Of a stretch of 64,000 bases of DNA, positions 1-10,467 are shown one piece after another. Position 1 is the first letter of the stretch. Each line of letters opens with the position of its first letter. Below the pieces are notes generated by a model. It made no database searches. It was not told where the DNA came from and saw only the letters and a program-made list of their open reading frames with translations. The position numbers and the translations under genes are program-made. Source of the DNA: Deinandra increscens subsp. villosa (lineage: Eukaryota; Streptophyta; Magnoliopsida; Asterales; Asteraceae); contig JBCNJP010000023.1 in the NCBI GenBank assembly GCA_039602395.1, positions 24,974,963 through 25,038,962 on the forward strand, written 5' to 3'.

Positions 1-4
1 TAAC

Positions 5-2512
5 ATGAAGCTCAATCCCTCCAAATGCCACTTTGGGGTGCGAGCTGGAAAATTCTTAGGATACATGGTTACCGAAAGAGGGATCGAAGCGAGCCCAGAG
101 CAGATCAAGGCAATCCTAAATTTGAAGTCCCCATCAAACGTAAAAGAAGTACAAAGGTTGACAGGAAGAATCGCAGCACTCAACAGGTTCATTTCAAGAT
201 CCTCAGAAAAAAGTAAGGATTTCTATGATATCCTGAGGAAAAACAAGAAGTTCGAGTGGACTGAGAAGCATGAAGAAGCCCTGAAGTGCCTGAAAAACTA
301 CCTGTCAGCAGCCCCGCTACTAATGAAACCAGAAGATGGGGAGCCACTATATTTATATCTCGCTGTTTCCGGAAGCTCAATCAGTGCAGTCCTGGTAAAA
401 GACCATCAAGGTCAGCAGCATCCGGTATATTATGTAAGTAAAACTCTACTAGATGCAGAATCCAGGTATTCTCACCTTGAAAAATTAATTCTAGCTCTTA
501 TAATGGCTTCCACTAAGCTTAGACATTATTTCGAAACTCATGTTATAATCGTAAAATCTAACTATCCTATCAAGGCAGTTCTCAGGAAGCCGGAAATGTC
601 AGGAAGGATGGCTAAATGGGCAGTCAAGCTGAGTGCCTATGACATCAAGTATGAACCAAGAACAGCAATCAAATCCCAAGCATTAGCTGACTTTGTGGCG
701 GATTTCAGCAGTGACATTGAACCAGAAGTTGAAAAGGAAGTCCAGCAGCTTGAGAAGCTCAAGGAAGACTGGATCCTCTATACTGACGGCTCCTCAAATG
801 TCAGAGGAACAGGGCTGGGAATCCTGCTAAAATCGCCACAGGGGGACATAATACCTCTATCCATATCCTGTGAATTCCAGGCTACCAACAATGAAGCTGA
901 ATATGAGGCTTTAATTGCTGGATTACAGCTGGCTAGGGATATGGGAATCCTATCTATACAAGTGTTTGTTGATTCTCTCTTATTAACTAACCAATTTAAT
1001 GGCTCTTATGCAGTGAGAGGGGAGAATCTGATCAAATATCTTGAAATTGTTAAAAAATTGTCTCTATTTTTCGAAAATTTTAGCATTTCGCAGGTACCAA
1101 GAGAAGATAATGCAGAAGCCGATGCCTTGGCAAACTTGGCTTCATCGCTCAGGATCCCTGAGGATGTCAAAATTCCAATAACTCACATCTTGACGCCAGC
1201 GATAGCTCTACAGGAAGCTCAGGCTGTTGACAATAATGCAGGCGCAGATGTTGAGAATCCTGAAGATGCTCAAGAATCCTGGACCTACCCGATCAGGAAG
1301 TATCTAAAAGACGGGGAGATTCCCAAGGGCGAAAATCCCAGGGCTTTTCGCACAAAGGTAGTACCCTATACTATAATTGATAATATCCTATATAGAAGAT
1401 CTCTTGCAGGTGTCTACTTAAGGTGCTTAGAGAAGTCAGAAGCTCTAGAGGTGCTTGAAGACATCCACAGTGGAGATTGTGGGAACCATACCGGGGGCAG
1501 GGCACTGTTCTCTAAAGTTCTCAGATTCGGGTATTATTGGCCAACCATGAAGAAGGATGCCGCGAGCTTCTCACAGAAATGCGATGCTTGTCAAAGGCAT
1601 GGCAATATCCTCCACCAACCTGCTGAGCATCTGCATCCTATAGTATCCCCATGGCCATTCATGAAATGGGGCATGGATATTGTGGGTAAACTGCCAAAGG
1701 CTCCTGGAGGGAAGGTGTTTATGCTTGCCATGACGGATTACTTCTCCAAGTGGATTGAAGCAGAAGCCTATGTTCAAGTGAGAGAAAAAGAAGTGATATC
1801 CTTCATCAAAAGGAACATCCTCACCAGATTTGGGATTCCGGCAGAAATCATATGCGACAATGGCTCCCAGTTTATAGGCAAGAGAACTACAAGCTTTTGT
1901 GAAAGCTGGGGCATCAAGATGATCACTTCAACACCTGTCCACCCTCAGGCTAATGGGCAGGCAGAATCCAGCAATAAGATCATAATCAACAACCTCAAGA
2001 AGAAGCTGGGCTCCAAGAAAGGGAAATGGGCTGAGGAGCTACCGTTTGTCCTTTGGGCAGACAGAACTACACCTAAAAATGCTACTGGCCAAACGCCATT
2101 CTCGTTAGTGTTTGGGGCAGAAGCTGTGATCCCTACAGAGATGGTACTCCCAACAGCCAGAGTCAACTGCCAGGATCCTGAAACCAACAGCCAGAATCTC
2201 CTTCAGGATCTCGAAACAGTTGAGGAGCTCAGAGATATGGCCAGAATCCGGATGGCATCTTACCAGCAGCGGATAGCAAAATCTTATAACAAGAATACCA
2301 GGCTAAGAAGATTCCAAGTAGGTGACTTGGTCTTAAGGAAGGCTTTTCAGAATACTACCAATCCTGCTGATGGGAAGTTGGCACCCAAGTGGGAAGGCCC
2401 TTACCTTATAGATTCTGAAGAAGGAAAGGGAGCATACCGTTTGGTAAATATGGAAGGAGAACCTCTGCCAAGAGCTTGGAATGCCATCCACCTTAAAGCG
2501 TATTTTATGTGA
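5..2512 (+). CDS. Tat-lineage Ty3/gypsy polyprotein, 3' part (RT end, dual RNase H, integrase)
   Basis: The frame is open into the window edge, so the 5' part (gag, protease, most of RT) is missing. The first residues are the end of the reverse transcriptase. A classical RNase H region follows (about residues 110-225) in which the first catalytic Asp is lost (LYLYLAVS). A second, archaeal-type RNase H (about 255-385) keeps D261, E299, D323 and D373. This dual RNase H arrangement is diagnostic of the Tat clade. The integrase has an intact HHCC finger (H488, H495, C526, C529) and an intact DDE triad (D558, D618, E654; the D-35-E spacing is canonical). It ends in a GPY/F-type C-terminal domain (WEGPY). 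No stop or frameshift interrupts 835 codons, so this half looks young. The start at position 5 is only the first in-frame ATG, not a real N-terminus. Confidence 0.95.
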   Translation: MKLNPSKCHFGVRAGKFLGYMVTERGIEASPEQIKAILNLKSPSNVKEVQRLTGRIAALNRFISRSSEKSKDFYDILRKNKKFEWTEKHEEALKCLKNYLSAAPLLMKPEDGEPLYLYLAVSGSSISAVLVKDHQGQQHPVYYVSKTLLDAESRYSHLEKLILALIMASTKLRHYFETHVIIVKSNYPIKAVLRKPEMSGRMAKWAVKLSAYDIKYEPRTAIKSQALADFVADFSSDIEPEVEKEVQQLEKLKEDWILYTDGSSNVRGTGLGILLKSPQGDIIPLSISCEFQATNNEAEYEALIAGLQLARDMGILSIQVFVDSLLLTNQFNGSYAVRGENLIKYLEIVKKLSLFFENFSISQVPREDNAEADALANLASSLRIPEDVKIPITHILTPAIALQEAQAVDNNAGADVENPEDAQESWTYPIRKYLKDGEIPKGENPRAFRTKVVPYTIIDNILYRRSLAGVYLRCLEKSEALEVLEDIHSGDCGNHTGGRALFSKVLRFGYYWPTMKKDAASFSQKCDACQRHGNILHQPAEHLHPIVSPWPFMKWGMDIVGKLPKAPGGKVFMLAMTDYFSKWIEAEAYVQVREKEVISFIKRNILTRFGIPAEIICDNGSQFIGKRTTSFCESWGIKMITSTPVHPQANGQAESSNKIIINNLKKKLGSKKGKWAEELPFVLWADRTTPKNATGQTPFSLVFGAEAVIPTEMVLPTARVNCQDPETNSQNLLQDLETVEELRDMARIRMASYQQRIAKSYNKNTRLRRFQVGDLVLRKAFQNTTNPADGKLAPKWEGPYLIDSEEGKGAYRLVNMEGEPLPRAWNAIHLKAYFM

Positions 2513-4014
2513 GAATCCCATTGAGAATCCTCAGGCAGAATCCCAAGGATCCTCACTGCCTAAATATTCCAAGGTACGTATACTAATCCGATTTCAATAC
2601 TGATTCTTATTATCTTCTATGACACTATTACTGACTTAAGCATCGGAGTGGTGTTAGTTAAGCTAACACCCACCCCTCACCAAGTGTTGAGTGTTTTGCA
2701 GATTCTCAGAATCCTAACTAAAGTAATTTGGGTATATCCCCAGTTAGAGGCTGATCACCTCTCCTCCGTTTAAGGTATCCTGCATACCTTCTAAGGTTTA
2801 AGAGGATTTCACCTCTTCTACGTTTGGGTAATCGCCAGTAGCGCACGACCCTCGCCAGGAGCGCACGTTGTCCACCAGTATGCTCAAGGTGGCCGGACCA
2901 GTCCACTCCAGGGGTGGCTGACAATCTTGTCACTGGAGGCTGCTGGGAGGATTCTCAAGGTTTTTAACACTCACGTGTTAACTAAGGCTTAAAAGGTCTT
3001 CACCTTTTCTAAGAATCGCCAGGAGCGCTCGTTATTCGCCATTGGGCGGATCCTCAAGTAATAGCAGACGTGCTATCCTCACGAATTATCTAAGGTTTAT
3101 AACACCAACGTGTTATCTAAGGTTTTGGCATTTTCATGTCACTTACGTATGGGCTTGTCCCCAGAATTGGCTTAGTCCCACGTTTGCACGGGCTTGTCCC
3201 CAGAAATGCACGGGCTTGTCCCCAGAAATGCACGGGCTTGTCCCCAGAAATGCACGGGCTTGTCCCCAGAAATGCACGGGCTTGTCCCCAGAAATGCACG
3301 GGCTTGTCCCCAGAAATGCACGGGCTTGTCCCCAGTTTAACTCAATTTCGAAACTACTATGCTTTTACCACAGGTATCCTCAAGGATGCTGAAAGAGGAT
3401 TCCAGAATCCATATAAATGCGCCCAAGGTAAAACCTACTTAAGGGACTATTCAGGTAATGTACTTTCAAATTATTACATTATATCATGCTGACTTGTGTC
3501 ATGGTTTGTCAACTTACATACTTAACTTAAAGCATTTTTACTACCTTAATATTCATGAGGAACCTCATGGGATTCTCACTTAAATATTTCAAAATTTTTC
3601 ATGAACAAAATAAAAAACAAGGGGCAAACACACCATGATAAAGAAAGTCGGATACTAGTATTAACCATGCAGGAAATTCAAAAGGGGTAACTCCAGTTTC
3701 TCAGCACCCCCAAGCTCCTCCAGAGTTCCTTTCTAGGTAGCTGCATTCAAGCCTTAGCAGTGAAGCCTTCAGCATCTGCTTCATTGGCCTTGATCGCGGA
3801 AGAAAATCGAAAAGAAAAGGGAGGGAGCTGACCTGGAGAAAAAGAGAAATCGAGAAGGTTCCGACGGTAATCCAGGGTTATTTATGGAGAAGTCTCATGA
3901 GAAGTTGCGTCGCTATCAAATCAGGAGCTAACGAGTCACCTCCGTAATTATTTCAAGAGTTTGAATTTTCACAGCCGTCTTCATGGTCGACAACTGTCAA
4001 AATTCAGGGGCAAT
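2513..4014 (+). other. 3' untranslated region of the Tat element
   Basis: About 1.5 kb lies between the pol stop and the 3' LTR. It holds no credible coding sequence but is rich in ATCCT/AGAATCC motifs and has the 22-bp tandem array described separately. The bases just before the LTR (AATTCAGGGGCAAT, 4001-4014) are the likely polypurine tract. Confidence 0.7.
3186..3335 (+). repeat. 22-bp tandem repeat, about 6.8 copies
   Basis: The unit GCACGGGCTTGTCCCCAGAA+AT is repeated head to tail, six full units plus 18 bases, almost without variation. A degenerate copy precedes it at about 3147-3185. The period is not a multiple of three, so all frames stay open through it on both strands and give spurious ORFs. 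It sits in the 3' UTR of the Tat element. Confidence 0.95.
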
Positions 4015-4877
4015 TGTTTGGGCTGATATTTCGGGATCCTCGGCGGAAGCTCAAGTGGTCCAGTATCCTCAGACGGGTTGAGAATCCTGATAGGTTCGGG
4101 CATCCTGAATTACAGTTATCGACTAACCGCTATGTTGTTCCTCGTATTTATTTGCTTGCAGGTAAAGAAAACGTGTAAAACAAGCCTAAAGACTCGGACA
4201 AAGACTAAAGAACGTGGACTAAGTGGTCCACAACGTTCATATTGACTCAATGGGGAGAATCCCTAAAATATAGGACAGTTGGTTGTTTTATTTCAGGATC
4301 CTTGCCGGAAGCTCAAGTGGTTCAGTATCCTGACAGGTTCGGTATCCTGAAATGCAGTTATTGACTAACCGTTTCAATTGTCCACGTGTCCTAATTAATT
4401 GCAGGCTTAAAGGGACGTGTAAATGAAGGCTAAAGACCAGGTCAAGCATTAAAGAACGTGCCATAACTGACTCCTAACGTTCACAAGGACTTGGTGGAAG
4501 AATCCCTTATTTTTAGCACTTCTTGTTATTACTTTGTAACTATATAAACCGGCTTTGTGATCGATGATAGGGACCGAGATACCACACACACTCACAAAAT
4601 ACTCTCTGTAACACTTAGATTTCGATCACAATAGCTCAACACTTGTAATTCTTCGTTTCGTTATCAATAAAATTGACTAGGAGGCGGCTATTCGGCCGGC
4701 TCCCGAGGTTTTTATCCAGGATTCCTAGAGGCAACTCGAAGGATTCTGGAGTTTTCCTCGCTAAATCATCGTGTCACCATCCTAACTTGGATTACTTGCT
4801 CATTTGATCATTAAGCACTCTACCTCACAATCTAAGTTTGGAATACGAAATTCCTTTGTGAATTTTTGACCAAAACA
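4015..4877 (+). mobile_element. 3' LTR of the Tat element
   Basis: The 863-bp segment begins TGTTTGGG and ends CCAAAACA, giving TG...CA termini with a short inverted repeat. It follows a purine-rich tract and contains a TATA box (4541) and an AATAAA signal (4666-4671). The sequence downstream is the interior of an unrelated minus-strand copia gag, which confirms the right edge. The 5' LTR and the other target-site copy are outside the window. U3 contains a diverged internal duplication with a period of about 262 bp (starts 4029 and 4291). Confidence 0.85.
4541..4548 (+). promoter_or_regulatory. TATA box of the Tat LTR
   Basis: TATATAAA lies in the LTR about 120 bases before the AATAAA at 4666-4671. 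That is the usual U3/R layout of a plant LTR promoter. Confidence 0.65.
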
Positions 4878-4883
4878 ATTCTT

Positions 4884-6250
4884 TTTAGCTGCTGAATCTG
4901 CATTCTAGACAAATTCATCTGGATGCCAAAATGTTTCTATCAAATTATTAGCAAAGCTAACAGTTTTCTTCTCAACCTTATCAGCTTCATTTGATGGATG
5001 AAAAACTAAATGTGCATGTTGACCAGTGTTCAATTTATTATCTGCTAAACTTGGACATTCTCATGCAAAATGACCATAGATGGAACACTTATAACATTTC
5101 TCATTCGGCTTATCCAAACCAATCTTACCATCCTGATTCAATCTCTTCTTCCCAGTTTTGTTGGAAATTTTCTTCGTTCTTCGAACCAACATTGCATATT
5201 GCCAATTCAGATCCATTTCCTCCAAATGATCATAATCGATTAGATCATAATCTTCATTAGCCAATTCAACATTACTCACATCACCAATGATAACCCAAAT
5301 ATGAAGATACCAACGCAGACATCAAAGCATTATAATCATCGATAGTTTGAACAGACAATGCAGTTTGCGTCGAAGACCCAGGAATCGAAACAGTACAACC
5401 AACAGAAGAGGAACTTGGAGTTTCAGATTTACCTGCCAGAAATGCTGTAGGAGGTGCAGAACTAAGAATATTAGATTTTCCAGCATTCAGAGTTGAATCA
5501 TTGTTACCATAATACACTGCGGGATTTTGAACTTGCTCAGGAAGTGACTTATTCACCTTTAACTCCATATCCCTGGCTTGGATTCTTTGAATCAGATCAT
5601 TAAATGACAATTTTGAAAAATCTTTATCATGATTGACCATCATCACATAATTTTCCCATTTCTCTGGTAAAGCTTCCAAAATATTTTCTTTCTTATCAGG
5701 TTCATCTTTTGTAAGATTCACCAACTTCATTTCACTCATTAAATGAGCAAATCTTGCAATCAAATTTGGAATCGATTCATTTTGATAATGCTTGAAACTA
5801 TCAAATTCCTTCTTTAACACCTTTTGTCGACTTTTCTTATATCGGTCATTGCCTTCACATCGCTTTTCTAAAGCATCCCACAAACTCTTTGCTGTGTAGT
5901 TACTTAAAAATTGATGAATAAATATGTAGGCAATGCCATGGTTAAAGTACCATATTCCTTCTTTTCAACTTGATACGCTTTCTTTTGTTCTCCTGAAAGC
6001 TTTCTTTGAAGAATTAGTTCCCCGTCTTCACCTTTAAGATAAACATACGGCTCAGAATATGACAACCACATATCTATATCATTTGCAAAACATATGCTTC
6101 AAACTGTGTAATCCAACTATGATAATCTTCTAATTTAAGTAACTTAGGAACTTTCTGACTTGTTCCGATTTCATTATCATAGTTCATCATCGTTTGCATT
6201 GTAGTCTGAACCGAATTTTGAATAGCCGCGAACGCTTGAAACGAGGACAT
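4884..6250 (-). pseudogene. SIRE/copia-type gag (element C), decayed
   Basis: Reading from an ATG at 6250, the frame begins MSSFQAFAAIQ, shared with three other gag copies in this window. It continues through a UBN2-like retrotransposon capsid domain (LTMALP, RCEGND, RFAHLMSE, LPEKWENYVMM) to a CCHC zinc knuckle (CYKC...GHFA). Damage includes a frameshift near 6090, stops near 5890-5930, and a TGA at 5061-5063 inside the knuckle where an Arg codon is expected (CGA to TGA, a CpG-type transition). It is cut at 4878 by the Tat LTR. Its product would have been the structural Gag of a virus-like particle. It cannot be expressed intact. Confidence 0.9.
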
Positions 6251-6715
6251 TTTAAAAAAGCTGGTTACTGTTCACTCCGAACCTCGTCCGAACTACCTCT
6301 GAACTTAGTCCGAACCTAAGCTTCGCCGAACTCCCTCCGAACTGGACCTTCGGAAGAAGAAACAGAAACAAGACCAAACTTGTGTCGAAAGGTCACCGAA
6401 CTCTCACCGAACTAGAATAAAACGTCGAACTCCGTCCGAACCTCGAGTTCGGAGCGGTTACTCCGAAGTTGTCCGAACCTCCGACGAGAATAAGCTCACT
6501 TGACACCATTTTCTCGGTTTTCAGTGTTTTTGACTGGAATTGTTTGACAGGAATTCAAGCAAACTTGATAAAAACGATTTGGAATGAATTTTTGATGTGA
6601 AGCACACTCTAGAAGATCAAACGAACTCAAAAATACAACTCATTTTCGCAAAATTGTGAATTTTGAGTCAAAGCTATGAAAAACAATGATTTCCAGCCAG
6701 TAGAGCAAACCAAAT

Positions 6716-6727
6716 GCTCTGATACGA
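6716..6727 (-). other. Primer binding site of element C (tRNA-Met initiator)
   Basis: The minus-strand sequence TCGTATCAGAGC matches the usual plant primer site TGGTATCAGAGC at 11 of 12 bases. It lies two bases inside the LTR edge at 6730. The roughly 470 bases from here to the gag ATG are the 5' leader. Confidence 0.8.
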
Positions 6728-6729
6728 CT

Positions 6730-7058
6730 TGAAATTGCTTGAGCGTGTGGATCGTCTACTTAGTCGTAACAAAACCAATGTAATACGAGTGAAACACGAA
6801 GAGTAAATACAAATTGACTTGTATTAACCACAGAGATAACCACAGAGTACACTTAGAAGATATGACCAAGAACCTTGTGAATTCTATTACAAGACAACTA
6901 TATATACTAGTGAGAACCCGCTGGTTCGAACCTCAAGTTCGGACCTGTTCGGCCATGTCCGAACTCTAGGTTCGGCCTGAGTTCGGACCACAGCATAGTT
7001 GAACGTTTCGTCTTGCATTCGATACTTCACATGGCGATCTAGAACCATGTATCAACTA
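6730..7058 (-). mobile_element. 5' LTR of copia element C
   Basis: On the minus strand it runs from about TAGTTGATACATGG (7058) to GCAATTTCA (6730), about 329 bp. It is homologous to the LTRs at 13678-14009, 51570-51930 and 53004-53354. It contains the family motif GTTCGG/CCGAAC several times. The outer edge is approximate because the first two bases differ from the family start TGTTGATACC. Confidence 0.75.
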
Positions 7059-7542
7059 GCTTAAGTCAGTAAATCAACATCATTTAGTGAATTAAAATGA
7101 AAGAATTTTGGTTAGAACAAAAAGTGAGTGTTTGGGCTAAAATTGTAAAATTCTAAAAGCTTTAGGCTGAAATTGAAAATTTCTAGTTCGCCGAACCAAC
7201 TGGTTCGCTGCTCCGAACCATCTAGGGTATATATAGGAAAATGGTCCGCTACTTTTCTTATCGCTAAACCATTCTTGTTTAAACCCTAATCACCCCTAAA
7301 CCCCTTTTCATTGATTTCTCGCTTGATACTTGACCTTTGATCTTTGATTCTTGTTTCTACAGGTTCGGAATTCAGTTCTACACATTTCCTTGGTCTTGAA
7401 TCTCAAAATAACACACAAAATCTTGAGTTTTAACCGATTTATGCTCGGTTTTCGTACAACTCTCATCGGACCTCCGTTTGTGTCTCTTTAAAAAGTTTTA
7501 ACCACTTAATTTGACACCACTGAACTTGGTTTTTCATGTATA
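7059..7542 (+). other. Leader-like region of a SIRE-like 3' segment (part of D)
   Basis: This stretch holds no coding sequence. It contains TATATATA at 7228-7235 followed by a pyrimidine-rich and CCTAA-rich stretch, and repeats of the GTTCGG family motif. Similar GTTCGG-rich sequence resumes on the far side of the Helitron candidate at 10086-10467, suggesting that the two were once continuous and lie upstream of the accessory ORF. The TATA could be an internal promoter for that ORF, but this is speculative. Confidence 0.4.
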
Positions 7543-10085
7543 CTAGGTCGCAAGATTCGCGCGTTGCGCGAAGCGAAGGGATAAAGCTAATACGGGAAAA
7601 CGAAGCATAATGAAGTGTATGTCACTGCAGATTTGAAGTGTTCAACAATCAGCAACAAAATTAGATTTCAACATTGATTATCATCAAAAAAGTGTTATTG
7701 CATTATATAAACTTTTCTACTAACCAACTCATAAAAAACACTATCTTCTTGAGTTAATATAAAACTGACTATTCCTACCTTCAATTCTTCAAGAGAAAAC
7801 CCTATTGCCCTCTCTAAGTTTCATGTTGTATTTCAAGGTTTGCCCATGAACCTCCAGTCAAATCCTTTTGGGCCTACATCTTGCAACAAAAAAAAAATAG
7901 AAGTGTTAACAGTGTTATCATGTCAAAAAATTGAGACATGTTCAACAAAAACAACCATTGTAACCATAAACCTTCACAATTGCCTTAACATGCCATTTCA
8001 TGAAGTTCACCAAGGAAAAAGCTAGTAACAAAACAAAAGGCGTGAAGGATTATAAAATAACAGATTAAGAAAGTATACAGTGTCAGTAGGTTTATTTTGG
8101 TTGTCTTGTTTCCTTTCGATTCAACAACTTTTTCCAATGTCTCTAGATCCCAGTCTTCCATTGTCCCTAAGATTCCACACGAAGAGATTAATTACCCATA
8201 TCAAATCACTGAAGAAGAAAGTAAGAAACCAAATAAAATGAAAGAACAAAAACGTTGAAGCATCACCTTCATCACGCTTATCACTGAAAACACAAATCTT
8301 TCCACGCTTCCTTTGTACATTTAAAATGTGAGAAAACTTGCATCATTTGAAACCTTTTGCACACTGGCCAGCCTTGAAAAACTCACATAATATCAAATTT
8401 AGCTCCACTCCTGACAATAATCATAGCACATGAGATGATAAACATTTTTGGCGGATAAAACTTAATTTCACAGTTTCACATTGGACGATTATTTCATTCA
8501 TGGATAATGATTTCAAATGGGATTATTATAGTATTATGTTTCTTTATCAGTTCTTTTTGTATTATTTCCATCTCATCTTCTTTTAACCTTTAAAACATAA
8601 TGAATGCTAGCAGTAAGAAAACCCAAAATAACAACAAATGGTAGCCAAACATTTCTATAAACAATTGGTGTGCCGAGAAAATAAAACACAAACACATTAA
8701 GCAATGTAGCAACAAAAAAGGCAGAATATAAAGTTAAGACAGAGCAAACAATATGCAGACCAACAACCAATCAAAATTAATAAAATTATATGGATTGAAC
8801 ATAAGTAAGCCCGCAGAGGGAATGATTGACAAAAACACAACCATAAACATCCATAATAAGCAGAAATACAACCAAAAGTAAAGAGAATGACAAAAGAGAA
8901 CTAACCTGAAGATGAAGATGAAAGACAAACCCAAGAAAACCTGAAAAAAAACACAGATCCTAAGATCCTGTCAGTCACTTCTGATTATAAACACTCATGT
9001 TACAATAAACGGGCCATCGTAATTCCTAAGAAGTTATTGGGATGATTATCAAATCTTAACGTCAGGAGCCTAGGTCTCAGATCTGATCCCAAACCCACAA
9101 TTATTTATGAATAGTCTCCTTCCAAGATGGAAGCCCTAATTAAGCAACTAACAATTCATCCAAGGCATTATAAAATCGACATAACTTTGAGTTAAGAAAC
9201 CAATTACCTCAGATAGAAATTCTTAAAGCAGGTTCCAATGATGGAAATTTGAGCAGAGGTGTGAATAGTTGTCTCCCTCTGGCCCATCGGAAAAAAAATT
9301 AGGTCATTTAAATTGAAACCGCAAAGAAGAAGAACTGACCTGCATACGCAAAACCCCCAACTGCGGCGGCTTCTTTTTGAAGAAACATCCCCGTCTTCGC
9401 TATTGGATTCATTTTCTGAAGCTCCTTTTCATCAATTCAGATCTGTTTTTTTTAAGATAAAGGAGAGTGATCGACATTAAATGGCAGGTATGGAGGTGGT
9501 GTCTGCTCCTATTCAACGTTAATATAAACCCTAAACTTACCTAAAAATAACCATAAATTACTAACCCGTAATGAGGAATAGGTTACGATCTACGGGAAGA
9601 AGAAACTTTGAAGGGTTTGTAAATCTCCATTCCACTCGTAGTTCTCTCAAACTCGAACACGAAACTATCGACGTCTCTTCACCGGGAGATGAGAAATCTG
9701 AGAAGAAGATGATTACGACATGGATCTGAGATTAGGATTCAAGATTAAATGTAATCCATGATGATGAAGCACATGATGATGATCGATTTTGTAGGGATCA
9801 TTATCATCATCGTTGCTTGATTTGATCTGCACACATAGTTAATAGAGAGAATAGTGAGTGGGAGGGATGGGTGCGAAGGTAAAGCCGTAAGTACTGAAAT
9901 AAAAGGTAGGGGAGAAGGACAGAAGGTAAGGGGCAACAAAAGTATGGGGCTTTCACTATGTTACCGGGAACTATTCATCAAAACACCAACTTGAATAAAA
10001 ATGCATAAATGTCTTGTACATTGTGTTTGGGAGAAGGTACTTTCCAAGAAACACTATTCATGGACTTCCTTATTGTTAATAGGGA
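7543..10085 (-). mobile_element. Candidate non-autonomous Helitron
   Basis: The minus-strand 3' end is textbook. It has a 6-bp GC hairpin (TCGCGC-GTT-GCGCGA, 7557-7571), a 10-base spacer and terminal CTAG (7543-7546) followed by T. A plausible 5' end beginning TCCCTATTAACAATAAGG lies at 10085, but the base before it is C rather than the expected A, so that edge is uncertain. The interior has no Rep/helicase coding sequence. Frames at 8573-8934 encode only hydrophobic stretches that I do not recognise. GC-richer exon-like blocks near 9340-9420 and 9590-9720 may be captured gene fragments, but I cannot identify them. Confidence 0.6.
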
Positions 10086-10467
10086 GTAATTCGTTTCCCA
10101 TGCTTGATTTTTAACAAACGTGTGTTTTGGTCGAAAAACCGATTCGAGTTCTTAGTGCCGTACCACTGGTTCGCCCGAACCAGTAGTCCGCCATTTCAAA
10201 ATTTGGTTCGGTTCTTTGGTGGTTCGGTTGACCAAACTGGTTCGGTCAACGAGGTTGCTCGGTCAAAAACTGGTTCAATTGACCACTTGGTTCGGTCAAT
10301 GGTTCATTTTTGAAAAATGGTTCGCTATTTTCAAATGTGGTTCGCTATGTTCAAAAAAATTTCAAATTGTTTGTTCAAACGTTTGTGATCAGATTTAAAT
10401 AAACTGTTTACATATTCTATTATTCATTGAATTTCTAATCATAGTTGCTTTTATAAATTTGTCAGAA

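Noticed and set aside
3042..3492. Open frames on both strands over 3042-3492 with repeated peptide units
   Set aside because: They are produced by the 22-bp tandem repeat, whose period keeps every frame open. There is no start context or homology.
8573..8934. Two hydrophobic minus-strand frames that look like membrane proteins
   Set aside because: AT-rich frames with TTT/ATT codons give false hydrophobic peptides. No motif, no splice support, and they lie inside the Helitron candidate.
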